DNA of 33,660 nucleotides. Origin: Calditrichia bacterium. Lineage in GTDB: Bacteria; Calditrichota; Calditrichia; Calditrichales; J004. Position numbers and translations under genes: made by a program. The stretch spans positions 1 to 33,660 of the forward strand of contig JALXBH010000313.1 in NCBI GenBank assembly GCA_026991535.1. The letters run 5' to 3'. Positions within the stretch are counted from its first letter, which is position 1. Each line of letters starts with the position of its first letter. The notes under the pieces were generated by a model. It did not search any database, was not told the origin of the DNA, and saw only the letters and a program-made list of their open reading frames with translations. Positions 7,861-17,251 of this stretch are shown here, one piece after another.

Positions 7861-10005
7861 ATGAAAAAGAGTTACGGGCCATGTCGCCCGCTGATATTTT
7901 TTTTACTGATGATGGGTATGTTCTCATTTGTGGGCGCGGGCGAAAACATCAGCTTCTCTGAAGAAGGGGGTAAGGTCCTTTTGGAAAGCGACCGGGTCCG
8001 TTTTGAGTTTGACCAGAATATGACCGTCCGGGTTTACAACAAAACCGGTAGCCGTCTCTCGTCGCTGATAAGTCCCGCGGCACCGGGTTATTATCTGGTC
8101 ATCAACGGAGTGGCCGTTAAGGACTTTGCTTTGGACAGGCAGAAAACGGTGGTGACCGACGTAAATAGCGCGGCAGGCAGCGGAAAAAAACTGCAAATGC
8201 GCGGATATGCCAAAGGGCCGCTGGGGGCGTTGATTGAAAAAGAGCTCACTCTTGAGCTTTATGATAAGTATGCCAACGCCGGACTGGTAACGGTCCGTTA
8301 TAAAAATATCAACAAGACGCCGGGACTAACCATTGAGAAAGAGGTTGACGCCTCCTTTCGTCTGGATGCCTCGCTGGTGAATGAACACTATGGGAAGCAT
8401 GATTTCTGGCTGCTTCAGGGTGGTTCCTATCGCTCCCGGCCGGACTGGATCATGCCGGTGACCGATACCCTCTCCTTTGAAAATTACATGGGAAAAGATG
8501 AAGAAGCGGGCAATTCCGGCGGCGGTTTGCCGGTATTGGATGTATGGAACCCCGAGGGCGGTCTGTTTATCGGCAGTATCCGCAATAAACCGACCCTTAT
8601 TTCCCTTCCCGTTAAAACGGATCCGGCCGGCTATCTGAATATCGGTATCGAATATAAACGCAAGACTGCTTTTGGGGATGAACCCTATCAGGCCATCCCC
8701 ACCGTCATCGGCGTGCACCGGGGGGATTATTATAACGGCCTGAGCACCTATGCCGCCATCATGGCCGACCGGGGACTGAAGATGTTAGAGCTGGATCCGG
8801 CTGATCCGGTTTATGACGCAGACTGGTGTGGATGGGGGCTGGGCCCGGACTTCACGCAACAGCAAATGATTGGCATGATACCTACCCTGGAAAAGTATCA
8901 TTTTAATACTGTTACCGTCGATGACGGCTGGTTTGAGAGCTATGGGGATTTTGTGCTTAAGTCAAGCATCTTTCCCGGTGGCGATGCCGATGTGGCGAAA
9001 TTTACGGCCACGTTTCATGAAAAGGGTTTTCCGGTAAAACTGTGGCTTACTCCCGCCGTCGGCGGGGCCATTCTCATGAAGGAACATCCCGAATGGTTTA
9101 TCCGCGATAAAAACGGCGAAATGGTGACCGTGGACCGTTTTGGGGTGAGGAGAACGGCCGCTTTTCTCTGTCCGACGTTGCCGGAAGTTCATAACTATTA
9201 CCGGGAAATGGTCAACCTGACCCTGGGGAAATGGGGCTTTGACGGCTACAAAATGGATTTTGAAATTATCAATGCCATGGGAGAGTGTTATGCGGAGGAT
9301 CACGGGCACGCCTCGCCGGAAGAGTCTTTTGAGGGCATGCCTCAGTTATTTAAGGTGATAAGCGATGAAAGCCGGAAAATAAAGCCCGGGGCCATTCTGG
9401 AAATATGCCCCTGCGGTATGTTCCCCTCGTTTTACAAAATGCCCTACTATAATCAGTCGGTGGCCTCGGACCCGACCAATACCTGGCAGATACGGCATCG
9501 CGGCAAAACGCTCAAGGCCCTGATGGGCCCGCGGGCGGCCTATTATGGCGATCATGTGGAGCGTTTTTACAGTAAAAACAACTTCGCCTCCATGGTGGGC
9601 GTGGGCGGTATTCCGGGCACCAAGTTTGTGGCCGTGGAAACGGATGACGGTTTCCTGGGCAAAAAGTATCCGGTCTGGATGGATCCGGAGCGGCAGAAAA
9701 ATTTTGAGCTGTGGCTGGGAGTCTATAAGGATAACCGCCTTTCTTCCGGGGAGTATCTGAACCTTTATGATATCGCCTATGATAAACCGGAGGCCCATGT
9801 TATCCGTAAGGATGGGACGCTCTATTATGCTTTCTATGCCGACGCCTGGGACGGCGATGTGGAATTCCGCGGGCTGGGCGCCGGCGATTATAAGATATTC
9901 GACTATGTCCATAACCGGGATTTGGGTGTAACCCGCGCCGGTGGAAAACTGAAACTGAAGTTTACGAATTATCTGCTGGTCAAGGCCGTTCCCGTGAGCA
10001 ACTGA
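7861..10005 (+). CDS. Exported GH36-family alpha-galactosidase / alpha-N-acetylgalactosaminidase-like enzyme
   Basis: 714 residues. I chose the ATG at 7861 because GAAAGG just upstream has normal spacing to it and because MKKSYG starts a cleaner signal peptide (ends near GAGE); the ATG at 7852 overlaps that ribosome-binding site. An N-terminal beta-sandwich precedes the TIM barrel (about 310-600). GH36/clan-D marks are WCGWGLGPDF, VDDGWFESYGDF, YKMDF with Asp466 as predicted nucleophile, and VASDPTNTWQIRHR with Asp537 as predicted acid/base. A C-terminal beta domain follows. Family assignment is firm; whether the preferred substrate is alpha-galactose or alpha-GalNAc cannot be read from the sequence by eye, although the agaS operon nearby makes GalNAc worth testing. 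Confidence 0.85.
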   Translation: MKKSYGPCRPLIFFLLMMGMFSFVGAGENISFSEEGGKVLLESDRVRFEFDQNMTVRVYNKTGSRLSSLISPAAPGYYLVINGVAVKDFALDRQKTVVTDVNSAAGSGKKLQMRGYAKGPLGALIEKELTLELYDKYANAGLVTVRYKNINKTPGLTIEKEVDASFRLDASLVNEHYGKHDFWLLQGGSYRSRPDWIMPVTDTLSFENYMGKDEEAGNSGGGLPVLDVWNPEGGLFIGSIRNKPTLISLPVKTDPAGYLNIGIEYKRKTAFGDEPYQAIPTVIGVHRGDYYNGLSTYAAIMADRGLKMLELDPADPVYDADWCGWGLGPDFTQQQMIGMIPTLEKYHFNTVTVDDGWFESYGDFVLKSSIFPGGDADVAKFTATFHEKGFPVKLWLTPAVGGAILMKEHPEWFIRDKNGEMVTVDRFGVRRTAAFLCPTLPEVHNYYREMVNLTLGKWGFDGYKMDFEIINAMGECYAEDHGHASPEESFEGMPQLFKVISDESRKIKPGAILEICPCGMFPSFYKMPYYNQSVASDPTNTWQIRHRGKTLKALMGPRAAYYGDHVERFYSKNNFASMVGVGGIPGTKFVAVETDDGFLGKKYPVWMDPERQKNFELWLGVYKDNRLSSGEYLNLYDIAYDKPEAHVIRKDGTLYYAFYADAWDGDVEFRGLGAGDYKIFDYVHNRDLGVTRAGGKLKLKFTNYLLVKAVPVSN

Positions 10006-10115
10006 TAAGAAACGATCGCTGACATGCGGGTTTATGCTGCCTTGAGAGTGTAGTTCCCGCGCCAGGCACAAAATAAAGAGGACCTTAAAAGTATAATGAA
10101 AGAGATGGATAGATT

Positions 10116-12173
10116 ATGATTTCCGGAATACCCAAAATAAAAACCGGCCGGGGCGGCAAGGGGATTGCCCTTCTGATCATGGTTCTGTTTTTACCTGTTT
10201 TCGCCCTGGAGCCGTCGTCGGAGGGCCGGGAAGACCTGACACGCTACACCCCGGAATGGATCCGCGATGGCTTTGCCAACGGAGGAGCGACCCATGAACC
10301 GTGGATGTTTCTGGTGCGGCGCAACAAAGAGTTTAACCAGTGGCAAAAAGAGTATTTTGACTACCAAACCTCCGAGGAATATATCCGCAATCTGGCCGAG
10401 GCCGGGGTAACGGTCTATCACCTCTATTTTTACAAGGGCTTTGGTTTTGAGGCGGAAAAGGCACATATGGACAAAGCGGCGGAAGCGGCGGCGATTGCCC
10501 ATAAATACGGCATGAAGGTTGATACCTACATCCAGTGGAACAGCATGATGTATGAAACCTTCTTTGCCGAAGTGCCCGAGGCGCAAACGGATTTGTGGTA
10601 TCAGGTGGATGTTAACGGCAAGCCGATCATGATCACCTACAGCCATCAGCAATCTTTTCGCTACCGGCCCTGTTTTAACCATGACGGCTATATGGAATAT
10701 TTTAAGGAAAAGATCATTCGCTATGCCATCGAAGTGGTAAAAACCGATTTTCTGCATTTTGACAATTTTGACTATAACGACGCCAATGACGCTGATTTTA
10801 ACCCGGCCGCCATCGCCGCTTTCCGTAAATATCTGGAAGATAAGTATACGCCGCGGGAAAGGGTGGAAAGGTTCGGTTTCGCCAATGTTTCCTTTGTGTT
10901 GCCACCGATGTGGAACGACTCCAATCCGGCCGCAACCCTGGTGGAGATTAAAGACCCCATGATGCAGGAGTGGATCGATTTCCGCTGCTGGACCCTGGTT
11001 GACCGGCTGAAGGAATGTATTGAATTCGCCCGCTCCCTGAATAAGGAACTGGTTATAGAGGTAAACAGCGGCGGCATTGAAGGTGGGAACCGCGCCTGGG
11101 AGTACGGTATCAACCATGGTGACCTGATGCAGTACACCAATGTTATCTGGGCCGAGGATCTGAACTATGCCGTCTGGAAGGATGGCGTGGCCAATGGCAA
11201 GTTCCGTAATTACAAACTGGGGCGTTCAACCAATAATTTTATTATGTCCTACAACCACACGCCCTATGATTTTGCCGAAAACCTGGCGCTGAACCGTACC
11301 ATCGGTTCCCTGGGCTGGAGCGAGCTGGATGAGGTGGAGCTGAAATATCTTTCCTTTTGGCGTGACAACAAGGAGCTTTATACGGGCATGAAGGGTGCGG
11401 AAAAGGTGGCCCTGCTGCGCAGCTATCCTTCAATGGCCTATAACACGCGCGATACGCACATTTCCGTAAACATGGCCGAGCAGGCCCTGCAACAAAGTCA
11501 AATCCCCTTTGATATTATCTATGATGAACATCTGGATCGCCTTAAAAACTACTCCGTTCTGGTGCTGGCCAATCAGGAAAGTTTAAGTGATGAGGCGGCG
11601 GCAGCCATCAGGACTTTTGTAAAAAACGGCGGCGGTCTGGTGGCCACGGGTAAAAGCGGTAAATATGACGGTTGGCGGCGTTTGAGAAAAATAAATCTTA
11701 TTGAGGAAATGCGCCGGGAATCCGGACGGGCTCTCCCGGAAACGGCGGCCTACTCCTTCGGTTATAAAAAGGGGCGCGTGCATTATATCCCCGAACTGGT
11801 ACGGCCCGCGGGTGAAATAAAACTGGGCTATTACACCACCTGGGTTATGCCTGAAAATGCCGCTGAACTTGAGGCCGCCGTGTATGACGTGACGGCGGAA
11901 GAGCTGCCCCTGCGGGTTTCGGCGCCGGAGTGGGTGGGGGTTTCCCATGATACGCGGGGTAACCGCGACATCATCCATCTGTTTAATTACAATCATGATA
12001 GCGACGTATCCGGGGTAACGCTCGACTATGCGGGAACGGTTAAAAAGGTAACGGCGATCTCACCGGACCGGCAAGGTACAATCACGATCCCATTCAGCGT
12101 CGATGATAACAGAACCACGCTGAAGATACCCGATTTCCCGGTATATATGATTATCACCCTGGTTAAAGGATAA
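10116..12173 (+). CDS. Exported TIM-barrel glycosidase-like protein with GATase-like (beta-galactosidase-trimerisation-type) domain
   Basis: 685 residues with a signal peptide (hydrophobic about 17-29, cleavage near VFALE). Residues about 60-400 read as a (beta/alpha)8 barrel of the GH42 / hypothetical glycosyl hydrolase (GHL) type: VTVYHLYFYKGFG, IAHKYGMKVDTYIQWN, DFLHFDNFDYND, ELVIEVNSGG, NVIWAEDL. Residues about 440-560 look like the Rossmann-like trimerisation/glutaminase fold: IPFDIIYDEHLDRL, YSVLVLANQE and FVKNGGGLVATG. A small beta domain ends the protein. Likely catalytic acids are Glu in IEVN and Glu in WAED, but this is a guess. I do not recognise a characterised family. The gene sits between the GH36 enzyme and a cytoplasmic propeller, all on the same strand. 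Confidence 0.65.
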   Translation: MISGIPKIKTGRGGKGIALLIMVLFLPVFALEPSSEGREDLTRYTPEWIRDGFANGGATHEPWMFLVRRNKEFNQWQKEYFDYQTSEEYIRNLAEAGVTVYHLYFYKGFGFEAEKAHMDKAAEAAAIAHKYGMKVDTYIQWNSMMYETFFAEVPEAQTDLWYQVDVNGKPIMITYSHQQSFRYRPCFNHDGYMEYFKEKIIRYAIEVVKTDFLHFDNFDYNDANDADFNPAAIAAFRKYLEDKYTPRERVERFGFANVSFVLPPMWNDSNPAATLVEIKDPMMQEWIDFRCWTLVDRLKECIEFARSLNKELVIEVNSGGIEGGNRAWEYGINHGDLMQYTNVIWAEDLNYAVWKDGVANGKFRNYKLGRSTNNFIMSYNHTPYDFAENLALNRTIGSLGWSELDEVELKYLSFWRDNKELYTGMKGAEKVALLRSYPSMAYNTRDTHISVNMAEQALQQSQIPFDIIYDEHLDRLKNYSVLVLANQESLSDEAAAAIRTFVKNGGGLVATGKSGKYDGWRRLRKINLIEEMRRESGRALPETAAYSFGYKKGRVHYIPELVRPAGEIKLGYYTTWVMPENAAELEAAVYDVTAEELPLRVSAPEWVGVSHDTRGNRDIIHLFNYNHDSDVSGVTLDYAGTVKKVTAISPDRQGTITIPFSVDDNRTTLKIPDFPVYMIITLVKG

Positions 12174-12195
12174 GGCAAAAGGAGTACAGGCGACT

Positions 12196-13413
12196 ATGGG
12201 CAATCCCGTGATCCGTTCACATATATTGCTAAACGAACACTTTGACAACTGGCAAAGCGAAATCGAGGGCCGGTGGAGCTACCGCCGGCTCTACGATGAT
12301 GAGCACTGGCGCAAGGGATGGATCAGTTTTGACGCCATCACCTGGAGCGCGGAGGAAAAAGCGCTTTATTGCGGGCTGAATGCCATGGAAGGGGATTTGC
12401 TGTACCGCTTCCATGCGGATGAGGAACGCTTTGAATCGCTCAATGCCCGGCAATGGGCGGATAAGTTTGATTCCAAGGTACACAGGTGCCTGTTGCATAA
12501 TCCTAATGACGGATGCTTTTATTTCGGAACATCGCTTCTGCATGATATTGACCAGCAGCATGAAGCGCCCGGAGGCAAGCTGATGCGTTTTGATCCGCGG
12601 AGCGGGGAGTATACACGGCTGGCCATCCCCTTTCCTCATCTTTATATTCAGTCCATAGCCGCCGATTTTGAGCGGGGCAGGATTTACTGCTTTACCTATC
12701 CGGCGGAATTTGTGATTTGCTATGATATGAAAAGCGGTACATGCCGCAACCTGGCCTATATTACCAATGCCACCAGCCTGGTGCAGCCGCATAACGGCGT
12801 GGTGGATGCCGGGGGGTATCTGTGGGGGACCTGCGCCGAAACCCGCGCCTTTGACGAGGTGGCCGGAGAAACACCGGTGCGTCTGTTTCGTTACCATCCC
12901 GATACGGATCGTTTCGACTGGTTTGATTTCGGCCTTTCCCGCAAAGCCGATAAGCGGCAACTGATCCCCGATCCCGTTCAGGAAAGGGATATCCCTTTTC
13001 ACAGTGATCAGACACGTCACAAGGAAGACCTGGGGTTTTGCGACGCCATGGTATATGACGGAGACCGCTATATTTATGCCGGCACCACCGCCGGTGTGTT
13101 ATGCCGCATTGATACCCGGGCGCTCAAGGTGGATAAGGTAGCGCATGTCATTCCCGCCGGCAGATTGCCCGCCCTGGCCCTTGATGCCGGGGGGACGCTT
13201 TATGGCGCGGGGGGCATCAAGGGGGATACTCAGCTTTTTAAATGGCGGCCGGGTGAAGACAAAATGGAATTGTTGGACAGGATCGAAGACGATCGGGGAA
13301 ACCGCCCGGCCCGGATTCACGATATGGCCATCGGCAGCGACGGTGTTATTTTTTTAGCGGAAAACGATAACCATAAAAGATCATCCTATTTATGGAGTGT
13401 ACGGGGGTTTTAA
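12196..13413 (+). CDS. Cytoplasmic beta-propeller protein of unknown function
   Basis: 405 residues; GGAG at 12181-12184 precedes the ATG and the gap to the previous gene is 22 bp. There is no signal peptide and no membrane segment, unlike all preceding genes in the run. Repeating units such as ALYCGLNAMEGDLLYRF, RIYCFTYPAEFVICYD, YLWGTCAETRA, YIYAGTTAGVLCRID, TLYGAGGIKGDTQLFKW and VIFLAENDN are blades of a six- or seven-bladed propeller of the SMP-30/NHL/YVTN kind. SMP-30 proteins are sugar lactonases, but I cannot place the metal ligands here, so lactonase activity is only a possibility; oligosaccharide lyases with propeller folds are another. Its 3' end faces the sensor kinase gene convergently, with only 14 bp between them. 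Confidence 0.55.
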   Translation: MGNPVIRSHILLNEHFDNWQSEIEGRWSYRRLYDDEHWRKGWISFDAITWSAEEKALYCGLNAMEGDLLYRFHADEERFESLNARQWADKFDSKVHRCLLHNPNDGCFYFGTSLLHDIDQQHEAPGGKLMRFDPRSGEYTRLAIPFPHLYIQSIAADFERGRIYCFTYPAEFVICYDMKSGTCRNLAYITNATSLVQPHNGVVDAGGYLWGTCAETRAFDEVAGETPVRLFRYHPDTDRFDWFDFGLSRKADKRQLIPDPVQERDIPFHSDQTRHKEDLGFCDAMVYDGDRYIYAGTTAGVLCRIDTRALKVDKVAHVIPAGRLPALALDAGGTLYGAGGIKGDTQLFKWRPGEDKMELLDRIEDDRGNRPARIHDMAIGSDGVIFLAENDNHKRSSYLWSVRGF

Positions 13414-13427
13414 CTACCGGGGCAGTC

Positions 13428-16400
13428 TCAGGTTACCAGAGAATTGGCCTTTTCGTGGATGACCTTCAGGGGCAGCTTTTTCTCAAAGCCGCTGTTGGCG
13501 TAGTCGATAACAATCAGGGCGTGTACCATGCCGTCCTTTTGTTGCAGCTCAAAAGTAAAATAATCCCTGAACATAATATCGAGCCGCTTTTTTATGTTGA
13601 CGATGGAATTGCCATGGGCCTGGCCGGCGGCGGGGGGCGCAATGGTTCCCAGACGGCCCGTATTGCAAATGTCGATAGTTAATACACCGCTTCTGAAGGT
13701 GGAAGATACCTCAATCCTTAAGGCTCCGGACTCGTCCGTATCTCCGTATTTAGCCGCGTTTTCAATAAGAGGCTGAAATAAAAAGGCCGGAACAATACAC
13801 TCCAGCGCCGCATCATCCACGTCAAAGGAAATATCGAGGGATTCTATCAGCAGACTTTGAATATTGATATAGTTCTTTGCCGCCTGTATTTCATCTTTTA
13901 AATAAGCGCCTACCTTGTTATAATTTTGCAAAACATAGCGGAAATAGTCCGATAGTTCGGAAACGGAATGCCAGGCCTGGTTTTTGTCGATCAGCACAAG
14001 GGCGCGGATGGCGCTGAGGGCGTTTAGTAAAAAGTGAGGATTCATCTGATTCCGCAATAACTTTAACTGGGTGAGATTGGCCAGGGCCGTGGCTTTGAGC
14101 AGGTTCCTCTTTTGTTTTTGGTAATCCACAAAGTGCCATACGGCCAGGAAGAATATCAGGGCCAGAATCATCCGGAACCACCATTCCTCCCAAAAGGGCG
14201 GCGCCACCGTTATCATGACGGAAGTGACCGGGTTATCCCAGGCTCCGGGGTTTTTGGCCGCTTTAACCTTAAAAGTATAATTACCGGGATTTAGGTTGGT
14301 ATAGGTGGCGAAACGGCGTTTACCCACATAATTCCAGTCATTTTCAAAGCCTTCCATCATATAGGCATACTGTGTTTTGTTACTGCTGGAAAAATCCAGA
14401 GCGGCATAGGTAAAGGTAAAAACGGAATGTTTATAGGAAAGATTGATCTCCCGCGCGTCCTCGATATTCTTTTTTAATATAGGATTTTCACCACCGATTT
14501 TTACGGATTTGTTGAAAATTTTAAAATCGGTTAAAACCACTGGCGGGAGGGAAGAGTCGTCTATGATGTTATCCGGGTAAAAGGCCGTGGCGCCATTGAT
14601 GCCCCCAAAAAAAAGCTCGCCCGAACGGGTTTTAAGGCAGGCCGATGTGAACTGGTTGCCCTGCAGACCATTGCCCTTGTAATAGTTCTTGAATTTTTTT
14701 GTTTTTGTGTCAAAGCGGGACAGACCATTGTAGGTGGCCACCCACAAATTGTCATTATCATCCAGCAGGATGCCAAGGGCGTGTTTGTTGGCCAGCCCGT
14801 CCTTTTTTGAGTAACGGCGGAAACTTTTGTCCTTTGTGTTAAAATAGATCAAGCCGTTGCCCTGGGTGCCCAGCCACAGGTTGTCGTGCTTGTCTTCCAG
14901 AATATTCATGATGATGGTGTTCTCCGTACCGCCCGGGATACGGAAGGATTCGTATTCCAGTGTGACGGGGTCTATTTTATAAAAGCGGTTAATATTGGTG
15001 CCCGCCCAGATATAGCCCTCTTTATCCTGATAAATGCAGGAAAAGCTGGGGGTCCTATTGTTGGAGTCCAGGATAATCCTCCGGAAGACTTTTTCCCTGA
15101 AATGATATTTGTATAGTCCCCGGCTCTGCCCGATACCAATCCAAATATCCCCCTTATTATCCTTAAAAAGCGTGTTAATGGATGTAAATTTATGCTCCAT
15201 ATTCAATCTGGAGGTGTAGTTGCTGAAACGCTGCGTCTTGCGGTTAAAAAAGTTCAGCCCTCCCTGATGCGTGCCCACCCAAAGGTTGCCGTCATCGTCT
15301 TCCACTATGGCGCTGATGCTGTTACTGCCGATACTATGTGGATTTTGAGGTGAATGCATATAGTACGTGTACAGGCCGCTTTTGCGGTTCAGGCGGTTAA
15401 TCCCGCCGCCCTCGGTTCCAAACCAGATGTCGCCGAGGCGGTCCTCGTAGATGGTGTTTATGTGTTTGTTGTTCAGGTGGCGATTGTTTCTGCTGTCGGC
15501 CCGGTAGTGAACAAACGGCATGTTGGCGGAATTAAGAAAGTTGATCCCGCCCTTGGTGCCAAACCAAAAGTCGCCATTTTTATCCTTGTAGATAGACCAT
15601 ATATTATCCTGATTCAGGCTGTAGGGGTTGTGCGGGTCATGGAAGTAATGGTTAAAGCTTAGTTCGGTGGGGTCAAAAAGGAAAAGCCCGTTACGCGTGC
15701 CGACCCAAAGTTTTCCGTGGCCGTTATCCAGAATGGACTGCACGGTGAGGTTCTCCTGTATTTTGGGCAGGGGAGCATAGCTGGAAAACCTTTCCGTAAG
15801 CGGGTCAAAAAGGTTAATCCCGCCATTATAGGTGCCGATCCACAAGCGGCCAGCGGAGTCTTCAAAAATAGCCAGGATGTCATTGTCTGAAATGGAGTGC
15901 GTGTCCGCCGGGTCGTGACGGAAGTAGGTGAACCTAGCGGTCTTACGGTTAAAGCGAATCAGCCCGTCTCCCCGTGTGCCGAACCACAGTTCCTGGCGGC
16001 TGTCTTCGAACAGCACGTTTAGGTTATCGTTTTCAAAGTGACTGTTGCGCATATGTGGCGGAATATAGGTGGTAACCGTATTGTTGCGGGTATCTATCCG
16101 GTCAATGCCTCCGCCGGTAGACAGCCAGATATATCCCTCCGCATCCTCGATGATGCATCTGACATTGCTGCTGCTTATGCGCGGGGCCGAGCCGGAATCG
16201 TCGGAAAAATGAAAAAAACGGTTATTGGAACGGTCATACAAATTCAGGCCGCCAACGCCGGTGCCGATCCATAGATTCCCCCGGCTGTCCTCAAAAATAC
16301 ATTGTATCCAATCATCGGAAAGGCTTGCCGTGCTGTTGCTGTCCTTTCCGAAGATGGTGAATTCATAGCCGTCATACTTATTCAGCCCTTCATTGGTACC

Positions 16401-16610
16401 GAACCACATAAACCCTCTGCTGTCCTGATAGATACAGTTTATTTTATTTTGAGAGAGACCGTCGTCGATGGTTAAATGCTCAAACTTCAGTTCATCTTCC
16501 TGGGCGTGGGCTGCGCCGCCCATGAGCACCAGGACAACAAGCATCCGTGTTGCAAAAGAGAGGCCTCCTTGGAGAGGGCTGTTTGTACAGGGGTGTAAAA
16601 AAGTATTCAT
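13428..16610 (-). CDS. Two-component-regulator-propeller sensor histidine kinase, LytS type, without fused regulator
   Basis: 1060 residues. The signal peptide (hydrophobic about 22-35, ending AHAQ) is followed by 14 blade motifs of the W(F/I/L/V)GTxxGLxxF(D/N) kind, for example WFGTNEGLNKYD, WIGTYNGGINLFD and WVGTHQGGLNFFN. Fourteen blades equal two seven-bladed periplasmic propellers. A Y_Y_Y Ig-like domain (about 740-805) and one membrane helix (about 811-828) come next. The cytoplasmic part is a LytS-like HisKA_7TM/His_kinase module with NQMNPHFLLNAL (His859 predicted phosphoacceptor) and an ATPase N-box LIENAAKYG. The distal glycine motif reads AHGNSIVNIKKRL and is poorer in glycine than usual. 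In Bacteroides such propellers sense oligosaccharides; here no receiver or LytTR/AraC domain is fused or adjacent. The SD at the chosen ATG is weak. Confidence 0.85.
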   Translation of the reverse strand: MNTFLHPCTNSPLQGGLSFATRMLVVLVLMGGAAHAQEDELKFEHLTIDDGLSQNKINCIYQDSRGFMWFGTNEGLNKYDGYEFTIFGKDSNSTASLSDDWIQCIFEDSRGNLWIGTGVGGLNLYDRSNNRFFHFSDDSGSAPRISSSNVRCIIEDAEGYIWLSTGGGIDRIDTRNNTVTTYIPPHMRNSHFENDNLNVLFEDSRQELWFGTRGDGLIRFNRKTARFTYFRHDPADTHSISDNDILAIFEDSAGRLWIGTYNGGINLFDPLTERFSSYAPLPKIQENLTVQSILDNGHGKLWVGTRNGLFLFDPTELSFNHYFHDPHNPYSLNQDNIWSIYKDKNGDFWFGTKGGINFLNSANMPFVHYRADSRNNRHLNNKHINTIYEDRLGDIWFGTEGGGINRLNRKSGLYTYYMHSPQNPHSIGSNSISAIVEDDDGNLWVGTHQGGLNFFNRKTQRFSNYTSRLNMEHKFTSINTLFKDNKGDIWIGIGQSRGLYKYHFREKVFRRIILDSNNRTPSFSCIYQDKEGYIWAGTNINRFYKIDPVTLEYESFRIPGGTENTIIMNILEDKHDNLWLGTQGNGLIYFNTKDKSFRRYSKKDGLANKHALGILLDDNDNLWVATYNGLSRFDTKTKKFKNYYKGNGLQGNQFTSACLKTRSGELFFGGINGATAFYPDNIIDDSSLPPVVLTDFKIFNKSVKIGGENPILKKNIEDAREINLSYKHSVFTFTYAALDFSSSNKTQYAYMMEGFENDWNYVGKRRFATYTNLNPGNYTFKVKAAKNPGAWDNPVTSVMITVAPPFWEEWWFRMILALIFFLAVWHFVDYQKQKRNLLKATALANLTQLKLLRNQMNPHFLLNALSAIRALVLIDKNQAWHSVSELSDYFRYVLQNYNKVGAYLKDEIQAAKNYINIQSLLIESLDISFDVDDAALECIVPAFLFQPLIENAAKYGDTDESGALRIEVSSTFRSGVLTIDICNTGRLGTIAPPAAGQAHGNSIVNIKKRLDIMFRDYFTFELQQKDGMVHALIVIDYANSGFEKKLPLKVIHEKANSLVT

Positions 16611-16678
16611 TTAATTTTTTATAATCTGGTTGTTTCGCAATGAATATTGATAAATCTGTTTCGAATGTCAAATGATTT

Positions 16679-16697
16679 TGTTGCCCGGAAGGCAACA
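16679..16697. other. Perfect hairpin TGTTGCC-n5-GGCAACA
   Basis: A 7-bp perfect inverted repeat with a 5-nt loop (CGGAA), about 70 bp upstream of the sensor kinase start on its coding strand. No T-run follows on either side. It may be a regulator-binding palindrome or a leader hairpin; a role is not shown. Confidence 0.35.
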
Positions 16698-17019
16698 CCG
16701 CTCTTTTGTGAACAGATAAAATCCGTCTTTAAATATAGTAAAAAGAAGACATTGTTTGATTTTTTTTACGCTGACCGTTTGTTACCATATTGTGCCGCTA
16801 AATCCAAATACCTTGGTTTGGGGGTAAAATCTCGTTTATTTGTATCGTCAAGTTTTAGAGGTCATGCTTCATTCGTAGTTTCCGGGAACTTTTTATTCGT
16901 GTTGGCCGGAAACATTTATGTTTGCGGGCGGAATTTCTTTGTGAAGCCATTATGAATTAATAAGCTTAACTCCAGGTAAAAGGGTTATGGGAGTGTCCGC
17001 TTCCCATGGCAGGTAATTT

Positions 17020-17036
17020 TTCCGGTCTAACCGGAA
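17020..17036. other. Perfect inverted repeat TTCCGGT-n3-ACCGGAA
   Basis: Seven-base arms with a 3-nt centre, about 215 bp upstream of the tandem-repeat protein start. The short centre and near-dyad symmetry fit a dimeric regulator operator better than a terminator. Confidence 0.35.
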
Positions 17037-17251
17037 TTGAGTGGATGATAAGAAGTATGATCCTTGCATGGCGTCCTTTAGTGGAGAGGCCGCGAGAACC
17101 GATTTCCCGATGAGGACGGCCGGTTGTCTTAAATACGTTTTAATTTAAACCAACAGGCTGAGGGAAGAACTAACCAAAAGGGAGGGCACAGGCAAATAAA
17201 CGATACCGATATGCGTAATTTTTTTAATTTATCATTTTTTTGGAGGACAGT

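Larger units (their letters stand above)
16611..17251. other. 641-bp AT-rich intergenic region between divergent genes
   Basis: This stretch separates the start of the sensor kinase (-) from the tandem-repeat protein (+) and must hold both promoters. A TTGACA on the minus strand (16671 down to 16666) is a possible -35 for the kinase, but no good -10 follows at 17 nt. Two perfect short hairpins occur (16679-16697 and 17020-17036, listed separately). The 102-codon open frame at 16647-16955 has a phenylalanine-rich, low-complexity composition and no ribosome-binding site, and I do not regard it as a gene. No tRNA or recognisable ncRNA was seen. Confidence 0.6.

Noticed and set aside
12229-13020. 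263-codon minus-strand frame under the cytoplasmic propeller gene
   Set aside because: Shadow of the plus-strand gene, which shows regular blade repeats; the antisense product has random-looking composition.
13428-16610. Fused hybrid (HTCS-type) regulator
   Set aside because: The frame ends shortly after the ATPase domain; no receiver, AraC or LytTR sequence follows.
16647-16955. 102-codon open frame in the large intergenic gap
   Set aside because: AT-rich, phenylalanine-heavy sequence with no ribosome-binding site, domain or signal; more likely chance.
17240-17251. TTG start for the tandem-repeat protein
   Set aside because: The TTG lies inside the GGAGG ribosome-binding site that serves the ATG at 17252.
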